Part shown: positions 1-8,754 of the stretch, in pieces
Layout of the letters: the number at the start of each line of letters is the position of its first letter
Numbering within the stretch: position 1 is the first letter of the stretch
Origin: Acidihalobacter ferrooxydans
GTDB taxonomy: Bacteria; Pseudomonadota; Gammaproteobacteria; DSM-5130; Acidihalobacteraceae
DNA: 64,000 nt
NCBI RefSeq assembly: GCF_001975725.1
Contig: NZ_CP019434.1
Location: 372,001 to 436,000 of the forward strand
Direction of reading: 5' to 3'
Program-made: the position numbers and the translations under genes
Notes under the pieces: model-generated
Told to the model about the DNA's origin: nothing
Databases searched by the model: none
Seen by the model: only the letters and a program-made list of their open reading frames with translations

Positions 1-1306
1 AACCGGACGCGGGGATCAAGAGGTCTGAAATCAGGCCGATGATTACGGGGGCAAAGGCGACGGGGATATAACGCAGCGCATTGCGGATTCCTTCCGCCCG
101 ACCCCAAAGACGCGAATGCATGATGTCCAGGCGTGCTGCATCCAGTGGCGCGGTGGTTGCCCCGAGACTGAACGCGGCGAGGAAAAACAAAGTGATCGCG
201 AGGGGTAAGACGGGCAGTAAAAACGCCGGTAGAAACGTTGCGACGGCGAGAAAAAACGCACTTGCGCTGACCCAGACGCGCGCGGCAATAATGCCGCGGC
301 GCAACAGCCGGTCTGCAAGCCAGCCGCTCAGCAGATTGCCCAGGATGCCGCCACTGCCAGCGACCAGGAATAGCAGACTGGCCGCGCTGGTGCTCAAGTC
401 GAAATGCTGCATGAGGTACAACTCGGCAAAGGTCAGCAAGCCGGTGAAGTAGAAATAACTGGCGGTCGATCCGGTGAGCAGGATGGCATTGGTCCGGATC
501 GTGATGATGTAGCGGGCGGCCTTGAGCCAGGGCCAGTCCGTGGGGTCGTCTTCGATGACGCGATGAGCATGCGGCTCGATGCCGCGGGTTTGAACCAGGG
601 TGTTCACGGCACGCGGCTGCTCCTTGGCGTCTTGTGGGCACACGCTGTTGCGGGCAAGTTCGCCCATCCGGCCACGCGATGGCTCCGGCAGATAGTTCCA
701 GATCAGCCAGGCGGCAATGAAACCGATCCCCGCCAGTTGCCAGAAAGCGGCGTGCCAGGAAAAATAATGTTCCATGATCGTGGCCCATACCACGCCCATG
801 CCGCCGCCGAGCATCTCTCCGCCGACGATCAGGCCGAAGATCCGGCCACGCTGCGAGGGCGAAAAATAATCGCCGGTCAAAGAGGCGACCACCGCTCCGA
901 TGGAAACACCGCTGATGCCGACCACGAGTTGGGCGATAAGCAAATCGAAATAGGTTTGGATAAAACCGCTCCAGGCCATGCCGGCAGACCAGACCAGTGT
1001 CAGCAGAACCAGCAGGGTGACGCGATTCCACCGATCCACCAGGATGCTCACAGGCAGGGCGGCGATGGCGCCCACCAGCGTGGAGACAGTAGCTATGAGG
1101 CCAAAGCTTGCGTTGTTCAGGTGAAGCGATCTTTCGAGGGCATTCGCCATGACGCCCAAGGCGGCCAGATCGGCTGCGGTCAGCCCCAGAACCACGGCCA
1201 TCAACGCAATGATGACATTGCGTTGGGTGAACAGAGTCCCTATTTCGGATATTTCGGACTCAATCCAGTTTTGTAAATTGATGCGCGTGTTTTTGTTTGA
1301 TTCCAT
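1..1306 (-). CDS. MFS transporter (partial, runs off left edge)
   Basis: This is a major facilitator superfamily permease, presumably an inner-membrane transporter of an unidentified small solute. On the minus strand an open frame runs from ATG at 1306 to the window edge without a stop, about 435 codons. It shows repeated hydrophobic helices, the loop-2/3 type signature VDRWNR after the second helix, and a second matching GWLADRLLRRG motif in the C-terminal half. A polar linker around residues 190-240 separates two six-helix halves. The last residues of the protein lie outside the window. The start is supported by the first in-frame ATG followed by a short polar N-terminus. Substrate cannot be told from sequence. 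Confidence 0.88.
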   Translation of the reverse strand, partial: MESNKNTRINLQNWIESEISEIGTLFTQRNVIIALMAVVLGLTAADLAALGVMANALERSLHLNNASFGLIATVSTLVGAIAALPVSILVDRWNRVTLLVLLTLVWSAGMAWSGFIQTYFDLLIAQLVVGISGVSIGAVVASLTGDYFSPSQRGRIFGLIVGGEMLGGGMGVVWATIMEHYFSWHAAFWQLAGIGFIAAWLIWNYLPEPSRGRMGELARNSVCPQDAKEQPRAVNTLVQTRGIEPHAHRVIEDDPTDWPWLKAARYIITIRTNAILLTGSTASYFYFTGLLTFAELYLMQHFDLSTSAASLLFLVAGSGGILGNLLSGWLADRLLRRGIIAARVWVSASAFFLAVATFLPAFLLPVLPLAITLFFLAAFSLGATTAPLDAARLDIMHSRLWGRAEGIRNALRYIPVAFAPVIIGLISDLLIPASG

Positions 1307-1710
1307 CCCGGAGCGTCCCAGCTTGAGCGCCGGCCAAATGCCGGCTTCGCAGGTAATAGGATGGTGAAAAGCGTCCTCAAGTTCCTTTTGTCAGGATCAT
1401 GAGCGCATTGGCATGCCTGATCACATAGACGCCTGGATGATCCATTGGGAGAGACTCCCTTGCTTGATCTTTGCATTCAAATTGCTGGGCATTGAGCACC
1501 TCGCCGAATGGATTATCTGGGATCGGGAATGTGATTCAGGTCCGCCTACGTGCCGGGCAAGCGGATTGCCACGCGGGCATATTCGTTGCGGGATATGCTG
1601 CGCGACCGTGCTGCCCCCGTGCGGTCATGGCAGCGCCCAGTTCGATGCAGGCCGAGTGGTCGAATCAGCGGTGCGCCGCATGAAAGGAGGCGACCCGCTG
1701 TTGGCGTGAT
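1307..1710. other. intergenic, no recognisable gene
   Basis: About 400 bases lie between the MFS transporter start and the end of the alcohol dehydrogenase. A 98-codon open frame on the plus strand (1413-1709) has no recognisable domain and no convincing ribosome site. I see the upstream region of the MFS gene here and nothing else I can support. Confidence 0.5.
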
Positions 1711-2775
1711 TTACTGCGTGGCGGCTTTGAGCGTCGCCATGTCGATCACGAAACGGTACTTCACGTCGCCCTTGACCGTGCGGTCGTACGCGGTGTTGAC
1801 GTTTTTTATGTCGATCATTTCGATGTCGCAGGTAATGCCGTGTTCGCCGCAAAAATCGAGCATTTCCTGCGTTTCAGGCAGTCCGCCGATCAGCGAGCCC
1901 GCGAGGCTGCGACGCTTGCGGATGAGCGGGACGCCGTTGACCCGGGTGAGCGGTTCGACCGAACCGACGATGACCATCGCGCCATCGCGCTTCAGCAGGT
2001 TCATATAGGGGTCGACGTCGTGGCCGACCGGGATCGTATTGAGCAAGAAGTCGAAGCTGTCCTGGGCCGCTTGCATGGCCGCCTCGTCCTTCGAGATCAG
2101 GACTTCGTGGGCGCCGAGCTTTTGCGCGTCGGCGGACTTGCCGGGCGAGGTGGTGATCATGACGACATGCGCACCCATGGCTCGCGCGAATTTCACGCCC
2201 ATGTGTCCGAGGCCGCCCAGTCCAATCACGCCGACTTTCTGTCCAGCGCCTATCTTCCAGTGCCGCAGCGGGGAGTAGGTCGTGATTCCGGCGCACAGCA
2301 AGGGTGCGGACGCAGCCGGATCAAGGTTTTCCGGGATACGCAGCACGAAGTGCTCAGCGACCGTGATCCGATCCGAATAGCCGCCGAGGGTGTGAGTGTG
2401 GGGCGTGCCGCCGATTTTGTCCTCGGAACCATAGGTCCCCGTCCAGCCGTGTTCGCAATACTGCTCCAGGCCGTCGTTGCAGGCCGAACAGGTGCCGCAA
2501 CTGTCGACCAGACAGCCCACGCCGACCAGGTCGCCTGCCTTGAAGCGAGTGACTTCGTTGCCGACGGCAGCCACGCGCCCGACAATTTCGTGACCGGGCA
2601 CAAAGGGGTAATGTGTGTTTCCCCATTCATTGCGTGCGCTATGGATGTCGGAGTGACAGATGCCGCAGTAGAGAATATCGATGGCTACATCCTGCGGACG
2701 CGGTTCGCGACGTTCGAGGTCAAATGGGCCCAGTTCTCCGGTGGCCGAGTGAGTGGCATATCCATGTGCGTGCAT
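1711..2775 (-). CDS. zinc-dependent NAD(P) alcohol/aldehyde dehydrogenase, YahK-like
   Basis: Medium-chain zinc alcohol dehydrogenase of 354 aa, probably a cytosolic aldehyde reductase of the YahK/cinnamyl-alcohol-dehydrogenase type. Catalytic zinc ligands are visible as Cys40 (CGICHSD) and His62-Glu63 (PGHEIVG). The structural zinc site is Cys93, Cys96, Cys99 and Cys107. The Rossmann dinucleotide motif GLGGLGHMG lies near residues 185-193. Length and motif spacing are normal for the family. It is transcribed divergently from an AraC-type regulator at 2990, separated by about 215 bases, a common arrangement in which the regulator controls the dehydrogenase. The physiological aldehyde is unknown. 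Confidence 0.92.
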   Translation of the reverse strand: MHAHGYATHSATGELGPFDLERREPRPQDVAIDILYCGICHSDIHSARNEWGNTHYPFVPGHEIVGRVAAVGNEVTRFKAGDLVGVGCLVDSCGTCSACNDGLEQYCEHGWTGTYGSEDKIGGTPHTHTLGGYSDRITVAEHFVLRIPENLDPAASAPLLCAGITTYSPLRHWKIGAGQKVGVIGLGGLGHMGVKFARAMGAHVVMITTSPGKSADAQKLGAHEVLISKDEAAMQAAQDSFDFLLNTIPVGHDVDPYMNLLKRDGAMVIVGSVEPLTRVNGVPLIRKRRSLAGSLIGGLPETQEMLDFCGEHGITCDIEMIDIKNVNTAYDRTVKGDVKYRFVIDMATLKAATQ

Positions 2776-2989
2776 CGTGATACCTCCAGTGTCGTACGCG
2801 TATTCGAGCTGGCATCCGCGGTGCCGAACACCGCGGGTCAGTCATACCCAATATTGCACAATAATCTTCGATAGGACGGATATGGTAGATCAATCAGCTA
2901 TGATTATTGCCTTATCCGCTGCGTAATGGATTTTTGCGAATGAGCGCGTTACGCTAAAGAACCATTGTGCGGACAGGAAGCGCCTACGG

Positions 2990-3910
2990 ATGGTGGAGCA
3001 ATCAGGATCGGTCGAGTTGATTGAGCAGGATCTTGCGGACTTGAAGGATCGCGTCGCCCAATTGACGCAAGATGGCGAGCAGGCGCCGAGCGCGATTCCA
3101 GCCCTCTCGTTGTATCGCAAAAGCGGACCGACCGAGCCGGTCGGTGGGTTGTACGAGCCGAGCATCTGCATGGTGCTGCAGGGTGCCAAGCGCGTCATGC
3201 TAGGCCGAGATGTCTACGTGTACGATGCGCAGCGTTACCTGATTACGTCGACGCATCTGCCAACCGATTTCCAGATTATCGAAGCCAGCCCGCAAAGACC
3301 CTATCTGGGGCTGAAGCTGGTGCTCGATCTGCGCGAAGTCTCGCAGCTGATGGTGGACAGTCGCCTCCCGGCGCCGCGGTCACGCAAAAGTGGCCGTGGC
3401 ATGGCGATAGGCGTGACTACGGCGCCGCTGATTCAGTCTTTCGTGCGTCTGTTGAGCCTGTTGGATGCGCCGCAGGACTTGCCGATTCTGGCGCCGCTGA
3501 TCCAACGTGAAATCACTTACCGCTTGCTGGTCGGCGATCAGGGGATGCGCTTGCGGCACATCGCATCCATGGGTAGCCAGAGTCATCAGATTGCGCGATC
3601 TATCGAGTGGCTGAAGGAGCACTTCAGGCAGCCGTTGCGCATCGAGTCGCTTTCGCGGCAGTTCGACATGAGTCCCTCCACCTTTCACAATCATTTCCGT
3701 GCGATGACGGCGATGAGTCCGCTACAGTACCAGAAATGGTTGCGGCTCCACGAAGCGCGGCGACTGATGTTGGCGGAGGATCAGGATGCCTCGACGGCGG
3801 CGTTCAATGTCGGCTACGAAAGCCCTTCGCAATTCAGCCGTGAGTACAGTCGATTGTTCGGGGCGCCGCCATTGCGCGACATCGTCAGGTTACGGAATTT
3901 GCCGGCCTGA
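2990..3910 (+). CDS. AraC family transcriptional regulator
   Basis: A 306-aa DNA-binding regulator. Roughly residues 25-180 look like the AraC_N cupin-like ligand domain, with the typical EPSICMVLQGAKRV segment. The last 100 residues hold two helix-turn-helix motifs: SLSRQFDMSPSTFHNHFRA and VGYESPSQFSREYSRLFG. A good ribosome site (GGAAG) sits 8 bases before the ATG. This subfamily is often found divergent from YahK-like dehydrogenases, as here, so regulation of the gene at 1711-2775 is the natural inference. The inducer is not known. Confidence 0.9.
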   Translation: MVEQSGSVELIEQDLADLKDRVAQLTQDGEQAPSAIPALSLYRKSGPTEPVGGLYEPSICMVLQGAKRVMLGRDVYVYDAQRYLITSTHLPTDFQIIEASPQRPYLGLKLVLDLREVSQLMVDSRLPAPRSRKSGRGMAIGVTTAPLIQSFVRLLSLLDAPQDLPILAPLIQREITYRLLVGDQGMRLRHIASMGSQSHQIARSIEWLKEHFRQPLRIESLSRQFDMSPSTFHNHFRAMTAMSPLQYQKWLRLHEARRLMLAEDQDASTAAFNVGYESPSQFSREYSRLFGAPPLRDIVRLRNLPA

Positions 3911-3986
3911 GCCGTGTGGCGATACCGTCACGGTGATGCGCTGCCCGCATTCTTGCGCACCGGCACGAGCGGGCCGGCTCTGTTGC

Positions 3987-4955
3987 TCAATCTACGCAAG
4001 TGAAATCCTCGGCCGGGCCGAGCGGTACGAGGCCGCGCGGGTTCAGTTCGGGATGGCTGGTGTAGTAATGATGCTTGATGTGGTCGAAGTGCACGGTGGC
4101 GGCGACGCCGGGCGTTTCGTATAGACGGCGGGCGTAAGCGCGCAGCTGGGGGTAGTCGATCAGGCGGCACAGATTGCATTTGAAGTGCTCGTGGTAGACG
4201 GCGTCGAAGCGAACGAGGGTGGTGAACAGGCGCCAGTCGGCTTCGTTCGGCGTGGCGCCGAATAGATAGGGTCCGCCGGCTGCGAGGCGTTCTTCGAGCT
4301 TGTTCAAAGTGGCGAACAGGCGGGTGACGGCACCGGCGTGTGCAGTCTGTGTGTCGGCGAAGCCGGCGCGGTAAACGCCGTTGTTGACATTGTCGTAGAC
4401 CTCGGCGTTGAGCCTGTCGATGTCGGCGCGCAACGCTTCGGGGTAGAGGTCGAGATCCGCGCGACCCCAGGCGTCGAAGGCGCTGTTGAGCATGCGGATG
4501 ATCTCGGAGGATTCGTTATTGACGATGGTTTCACGCTCGCGGTCCCACAGCACGGGAACGGTCACGATGCCGCTGTAGTGTGGCTCGGCGCGAGTGTATA
4601 TCTCGTGCATGAAAGCGGCGCCATAGAGCGTATCGCCTGTGGCATCGGGAAAGTCGGTGGCAAAGGACCAGCCTTCGGGACCCATATAGGGATGCACGAC
4701 GGATACCGAGACGACGTCATCCAGCCCTTTCAGTGACCGCACGATCAGGGTGCGATGCGCCCAGGGGCACGCGTGGCTGACATAGAGGTGGTAGCGCCCA
4801 GGCGCGGCGGCGAAGCCGCCTTCGCCGCTCGGGCCGGCGCTGCCGTCGGCGGTGATCCAGTTGCGAAACTGGGAGTCCTTGCGCACGAATTCGCCGTGCT
4901 TGGTTTCGTGGCTCATCCAGTCAGTGCGCAGTTGTCCGTCGATCATCAGGCTCAT
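3987..4955 (-). CDS. yqjG: glutathionyl-hydroquinone reductase (YqjG/xi-class GST)
   Basis: A xi-class glutathione transferase that reduces glutathionyl-hydroquinones using glutathione. The 322-aa product from ATG at 4955 has the diagnostic HACPWAHR motif with catalytic Cys63, the same position as in E. coli YqjG, and the conserved TVPVLWDRERETIVNNESSEI block of the glutathione site. An open frame extends 33 codons further upstream, but those codons overlap the end of doxX and lack family similarity, so I chose the ATG preceded by AGGAAT. It lies 22 bases after a DoxX-family gene, a common partner, so the two are probably co-transcribed. Confidence 0.93.
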   Translation of the reverse strand: MSLMIDGQLRTDWMSHETKHGEFVRKDSQFRNWITADGSAGPSGEGGFAAAPGRYHLYVSHACPWAHRTLIVRSLKGLDDVVSVSVVHPYMGPEGWSFATDFPDATGDTLYGAAFMHEIYTRAEPHYSGIVTVPVLWDRERETIVNNESSEIIRMLNSAFDAWGRADLDLYPEALRADIDRLNAEVYDNVNNGVYRAGFADTQTAHAGAVTRLFATLNKLEERLAAGGPYLFGATPNEADWRLFTTLVRFDAVYHEHFKCNLCRLIDYPQLRAYARRLYETPGVAATVHFDHIKHHYYTSHPELNPRGLVPLGPAEDFTCVD

Positions 4956-4977
4956 GGCGGTATTCCTGAAGGGAGGC

Positions 4978-5346
4978 TTAGCGGCGGTCGAGACTGTAGC
5001 GTCCGGCACCGCTGCCGGACAACACGAAGAGTCCGCCGGCAAAGGCCAGATCACTCATCAGCAGGATTTTTTGCATGCCCTGGCCGATGTCGTGGTGAAA
5101 GATAATGGCGGCGATGATGCTGTAGATGCCCAAAGCCAATGCGGTCAAGCGCACCTGCCAGCCGATCAGAAGCAGAATGCCGCCGCCCATTTCCAGTACG
5201 ATGACCAGAGGCAGCAGGAAAGTGGGCACGCCGTAGGCGGCCATGTAGCCGGCGGTGCCTGCGTAGGCGGTAATCTTGCCCCAAGCGGCGATGACGAAAA
5301 TCTGCGCCAGCAGGAAACGGCCGATCAGGTAGGCGGTGTCACGCAT
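4978..5346 (-). CDS. DoxX family membrane protein
   Basis: Small integral membrane protein of 122 aa with about four hydrophobic helices, typical of the DoxX/YqjF family. These are inner-membrane proteins of poorly defined redox function, often next to YqjG-type hydroquinone reductases, as in this case. Start at ATG 5346 (MRDTAYLIGRFLLAQIF) is chosen over an in-frame upstream extension of 57 codons because family members begin just before the first helix and an AGAGAGCA ribosome site precedes it. Probably first gene of a two-gene operon with the reductase downstream. Confidence 0.87.
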   Translation of the reverse strand: MRDTAYLIGRFLLAQIFVIAAWGKITAYAGTAGYMAAYGVPTFLLPLVIVLEMGGGILLLIGWQVRLTALALGIYSIIAAIIFHHDIGQGMQKILLMSDLAFAGGLFVLSGSGAGRYSLDRR

Positions 5347-5650
5347 GATCTTGCTCTCTGTGGTGTTGGGTTGTGAGAGAGTATCGATGCGTGCGTGGCG
5401 AAGCGGTGCGAAATATTCTGAGGGTAATGTTCGATTGTTTTGAACTTTAGATAATCCATCAGGCGAGGCGCTTGTGCTTGATTTGTGGCTCGACAGATTG
5501 CTTCTGCGCTCGATCATCGCGTAAAGATGCGGCTCGTTGAAGAAATTTCCTGTGAATCCAGTTTTGCGCGATCATGCCCTCGCGGAATGGATTGTCCCGG
5601 TTGAACAGATACCGGCGTCTGCCGGCACCTGTGTCGGGTTCAGGCGAGGT
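5347..5650. other. intergenic between ectC end and doxX start
   Basis: About 300 bases without a gene. It holds the doxX upstream region and, on the minus strand after ectC, a small inverted repeat (GCCGGC / GCCGGT arms, 5611-5626) without a T tract. I see no convincing terminator or other gene. Confidence 0.5.
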
Positions 5651-6058
5651 TCAAGCGGATTTCACCTGTTTTTCTTCCTGCAACAGTGGGTACACGCCGT
5701 CTGCGTCGTGGACCTCGCGACCGGTCAGCGGCGGATCGAACACGCACAGGCATTCGAAATCCTCGATGGCGTGCAAATTGTGCTCTTCGTGTCCGTCGAG
5801 GGTGTACAGCGTGCCCGGTTCGATGGTGTAGGTCTTGCCGTCGGCCAGGCACTCGATTTCGGCCTTGCCTGACAGGCAGTACACGGCTTCGATGTGATTT
5901 TTGTACCAGATGTGCGTGACGGTGCCGGCGTAAAGCACGGTGTGGTTGAGCGAAAAGCCGACGCCGTCGCGGGCTATCAGCAGGCGGTTGCTCTCGAAGG
6001 TGTCGGTGCGGACGGAATTTTCGCCCTGCTTCACTTCGGCCAGGGTTCTGACGATCAT
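5651..6058 (-). CDS. ectC: L-ectoine synthase
   Basis: EctC closes the ring of N-gamma-acetyl-L-2,4-diaminobutyrate to give ectoine, the last step of the compatible-solute pathway. The 135-aa protein is a single cupin domain and aligns along its whole length with the family: MIVRTLAEV start, RDGVGFSLNHTVLYAGT, HIWYKNHIEAVYCLSG and LYTLDGHEEH. It follows ectB by 32 bases and is the last gene of an ectR-ectA-ectB-ectC series. No ectD (hydroxylase) or ask gene follows, so hydroxyectoine is not predicted from this locus. Confidence 0.97.
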   Translation of the reverse strand: MIVRTLAEVKQGENSVRTDTFESNRLLIARDGVGFSLNHTVLYAGTVTHIWYKNHIEAVYCLSGKAEIECLADGKTYTIEPGTLYTLDGHEEHNLHAIEDFECLCVFDPPLTGREVHDADGVYPLLQEEKQVKSA

Positions 6059-6090
6059 GGTGTCTTGCTCCGGTTGAGGGTGGGGCGGGT

Positions 6091-7368
6091 TCAGACCGCG
6101 ATAGCGTAGGCGTCGGGGCGGCCGAGTACGGCTTCGACGCTGCCGTCGATGATTTTCAGGCCTTCGCGCAATTGCTCCTCGCTGATGGTCAGGGCCGGCA
6201 TGTACTTGGCCACCTCGTCATCCGGGCCGGCGGTTTCATGCAGCAGGCCGCGCGCGAAGGCAGCGGCAGACAGCGCACGCGGCAGCGCGGAATCATGGCA
6301 GGCCAGGCCGAGCATCATGCCGCGGCCGCGTACTTCGGTGAAGGCCTTGGGATAACGAGCCACCAGCGTTTCCAGGTGTTCGCGCAGCATGCGCGATCGG
6401 GTGGCGACTTGCGCTTCGAAGTCGCCGTTTTCCCAGAAGCCGAGTGCGGCGGTGGCGGTGACGAAGGCGTGGTTGTTGCCGCGAAAGGTGCCGTTGTGCT
6501 CGCCCGGCTCCCACTGGTCGTGTTCGGGCTTGATCAGAGTCAGGGCGAGCGGCAGGCCGTAGCCGCTGAGCGACTTGGACAGGCAGACGATGTCTGGCTT
6601 GATGCCGGCTTCCTCGAAGCTGAAAAAGCTGCCGGTGCGCCCGCAACCGGCCTGGATGTCGTCGACGATGAGCAGGATGCCGTGGCGTTCGCACAGCGCC
6701 GCCAGGCCTTGCAGCCATTCGGCGCTGGCGACATTGATGCCGCCTTCTGCCTGCACGGTTTCGATGATTGCCGCGGCGGGCAGGTCCATGCCGCTGCCGT
6801 TGTCGGTCAGCAGACGGTCGATGTAGTCCAGGGTGTCGGTGTCGTCGCCGAAATAGTTGTAAAACGGCATGGTGTCGCTGAGCGTCAGCGTGATGCCGGC
6901 GCCGCTGCGCTTGAAGGCGTTGCCGGTGACGGCGAGCGCGCCGAGCGTCATGCCGTGAAAGGCGTTGGTGAACGACATGATCTTGTCGCGTCCGGTGACT
7001 TTGCGCGCCAGTTTGAGCGCGGCCTCGACGGCATTGGTGCCGGTCGGTCCGGGGAACTGCAGGCGGTAATCGAGACCGCGCGGTTCCAGAATCACTTCGT
7101 GGAAGCGCTGCATGAACTCGGCCTTGGCGCGGGTGGCGAGGTCGAGGCCGTGGGTGATGCCGTCGCGCTCGATGTAATCGAGCAGATGCGTCTTCAGGCG
7201 CGGGTGGTTGTGCCCGTAGTTGAGGGCGCCGGCACCGCTGAAGAAATCGAGGTAACGGTGTTCGTCGGCATCGTACAGGTAGCTGCCTTCGGCACGGTCG
7301 AAAACGACGGGAAAGTTGCGGACGTAGCCGCGTACTTCGGATTCATGGCGATCGATGACATTCATCAT
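6091..7368 (-). CDS. ectB: L-2,4-diaminobutyrate:2-oxoglutarate aminotransferase
   Basis: EctB makes 2,4-diaminobutyrate from aspartate semialdehyde using glutamate as amino donor, with pyridoxal phosphate. The 425-aa protein is a class-III aminotransferase. Visible landmarks are the N-terminal VRGYVRNFPVVFDRAEGSYL, the PLP-phosphate region GPTGTNAVEAALKLARK, the Asp motif IVDDIQAGCGRTG, and the Schiff-base lysine in CLSKSLSGYGLPLAL. Length is normal for EctB. It sits between ectA and ectC, and a 67-base gap separates it from ectA. Confidence 0.97.
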   Translation of the reverse strand: MMNVIDRHESEVRGYVRNFPVVFDRAEGSYLYDADEHRYLDFFSGAGALNYGHNHPRLKTHLLDYIERDGITHGLDLATRAKAEFMQRFHEVILEPRGLDYRLQFPGPTGTNAVEAALKLARKVTGRDKIMSFTNAFHGMTLGALAVTGNAFKRSGAGITLTLSDTMPFYNYFGDDTDTLDYIDRLLTDNGSGMDLPAAAIIETVQAEGGINVASAEWLQGLAALCERHGILLIVDDIQAGCGRTGSFFSFEEAGIKPDIVCLSKSLSGYGLPLALTLIKPEHDQWEPGEHNGTFRGNNHAFVTATAALGFWENGDFEAQVATRSRMLREHLETLVARYPKAFTEVRGRGMMLGLACHDSALPRALSAAAFARGLLHETAGPDDEVAKYMPALTISEEQLREGLKIIDGSVEAVLGRPDAYAIAV

Positions 7369-7435
7369 GTTGATGGTCTCCTTGATCGGGGGGAAGAGAG
7401 GATGACGCGGCGTCTGACCGCGTCATGCGGGCAAA

Positions 7436-7972
7436 TCAGATCAGCTGCCGCCGCGGTAGCGCGACGCCTGCCGGGCGGTCCTGCGTCGGGCGTGCACTGA
7501 ACGGGCCGATGCGCAGAGCGGGTTCGTCCTCGTGCGCGGCGGGAAAGAGGTGCGATTCGAAGCCGTCGCTCTCGCGCAGAGGCGCGTGCAGTTCGCGGGC
7601 AATCGATCCGAACAATGCGCGCGAGGCGCGGTTCGACGGACTGACCGTGGCTTCGATGGTGTTGAGGTCGTCGTGGCGGTTGAGCACGGCGTGCAGCAGA
7701 CGTTTGCCAAGGCCGCGGCCGCGTGCCCTGGCGCTGACGCCGACCTGCCAGACGAACCAGGTCTGGGGGCGTTCGGGCAGGCGATAGCCGGTCACGAAGC
7801 CGAGCAGTTGGTCGTCCTGTTCGGCAATCGCACAGGTGTCCGAGAAGTGTGAGCACAGCAGCAGATAAACGTAAGCGGAATTGCGGTCCAGTACGCCGGA
7901 GTTTTCGACCAGGTGCCAGACGCGGGCGCCATCCGCAGCGCGGGGGCGTCTGATTTTCATGGAATTCTTCAT
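7436..7972 (-). CDS. ectA: L-2,4-diaminobutyric acid acetyltransferase
   Basis: EctA acetylates 2,4-diaminobutyrate with acetyl-CoA, the middle step of ectoine synthesis. The 178-aa protein is a GNAT-fold enzyme with the EctA signatures DRNSAYVYLLLCSHF, the acetyl-CoA loop VSARARGRGLGKRLL, and IEATVSPSNRASRALF. Its ATG at 7972 overlaps the ectR stop in an ATGA arrangement, so translational coupling with the regulator is likely. An alternative ATG four codons downstream is possible. Confidence 0.96.
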   Translation of the reverse strand: MKNSMKIRRPRAADGARVWHLVENSGVLDRNSAYVYLLLCSHFSDTCAIAEQDDQLLGFVTGYRLPERPQTWFVWQVGVSARARGRGLGKRLLHAVLNRHDDLNTIEATVSPSNRASRALFGSIARELHAPLRESDGFESHLFPAAHEDEPALRIGPFSARPTQDRPAGVALPRRQLI

Positions 7973-8517
7973 GCGGATTTGAGTTTTTCGGTTTGGGTGG
8001 GCAAGGGCGTGACCGAGCCGGGCGTTGTGTGCGGCGCGTCGGTCAGCGGCGCGCCGCTTAGCACCGGCGCGACATCCAGATCGGCGGCGTCCATCAGACT
8101 GGCGACGCGCTGCAGCGAGGACAGCAGCAGGTTGCGCTCCCAGTCTTCAAGGGCATCGAGGCGCTGGGCAAAGCGTTCTTGCAGCAGCGGTGGGGCGCTG
8201 CGGCAGTGTTTCACGGCCGCAGCGGTGGGGCGCACGAACACGCGGCGTTTGTCCGTTTGCGAACGGATTTTTTCGACTAACCCGCGGCGTTCCAGGCGCT
8301 GAATGATTTCCGTGGCGGTCGCTTTGCTGATGTTGGTGCGTACGGCAATGTCGCCGACGCTGAGTTCGTCGGCGGTCATGAGTTGCTTGAGAATCAGCAG
8401 TTGCGGGCTGGTGAGGCCGTGCGTGCGGGTCAGCTGATGCGAGTGGCTTTCCACGGCATGCATGATCCGGCGCAGCGCGATCATGATGTTGTCGCTGAGG
8501 TCTTTGTTGTCTGACAT
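7969..8517 (-). CDS. ectR: MarR family regulator of ectoine genes (EctR-like)
   Basis: A 182-aa MarR-type winged-helix regulator. The helix-turn-helix and wing segment SVGDIAVRTNISKATATEIIQRLERRGLVEKIRSQTDKR-type core spans roughly residues 58-95; flanking helices would form the dimer interface. EctR regulators of this family repress ectABC in halotolerant methylotrophs, so autorepression together with ectABC is a fair inference. The ATG at 8517 is preferred to a TTG ten codons upstream because the TTG lies inside the predicted promoter. The gene is first in the ect operon and overlaps ectA by four bases. Confidence 0.9.
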   Translation of the reverse strand: MSDNKDLSDNIMIALRRIMHAVESHSHQLTRTHGLTSPQLLILKQLMTADELSVGDIAVRTNISKATATEIIQRLERRGLVEKIRSQTDKRRVFVRPTAAAVKHCRSAPPLLQERFAQRLDALEDWERNLLLSSLQRVASLMDAADLDVAPVLSGAPLTDAPHTTPGSVTPLPTQTEKLKSA

Positions 8518-8520
8518 AGG

Positions 8521-8555
8521 GGGCGAAATATATCGCCCACGAACCAATATGTCAA
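8521..8555 (-). promoter_or_regulatory. ectR promoter with inverted repeat around the -10
   Basis: Reading the minus strand, TTGACA (8550-8555) and TATATT (8527-8532) are separated by exactly 17 bases, a near-consensus sigma-70 promoter. The -10 hexamer is bracketed exactly by GGGCGA (8533-8538 side) and TCGCCC (8521-8526 side), a 6+6+6 inverted repeat suited to a dimeric repressor such as EctR. The ectR ATG begins only 9 bases after the -10, which would leave a leader of a few bases at most. Confidence 0.65.
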
Positions 8556-8754
8556 AAATAGTGCGTCCGCACTGTTTTGGTTCGATGCGGATTATCGGTT
8601 ATTTATCTGTATTTGATGGGTATTTATTCGGAGGCCATGTTATCAGTGTGAAAATTAATGCGCAGACGATCAGAACAATGGTTCGGTTTCGAATAATTTT
8701 GGAATCGAGAGCGTCCCGCCGAGGGCGGGAGCATTCCGGGCGGACGGCTCGCCC

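Noticed and set aside
404-1276. Long plus-strand open frame opposite the MFS transporter
   Set aside because: The minus strand encodes clear transmembrane helices and MFS motifs; the plus frame translates to low-complexity polar sequence without domains.
1413-1709. 98-codon frame between MFS transporter and alcohol dehydrogenase
   Set aside because: No recognisable domain, no ribosome site, odd composition; not supportable as a gene.
5611-5626. Inverted repeat after ectC considered as terminator
   Set aside because: Stem of only six pairs and no T tract on the minus strand.
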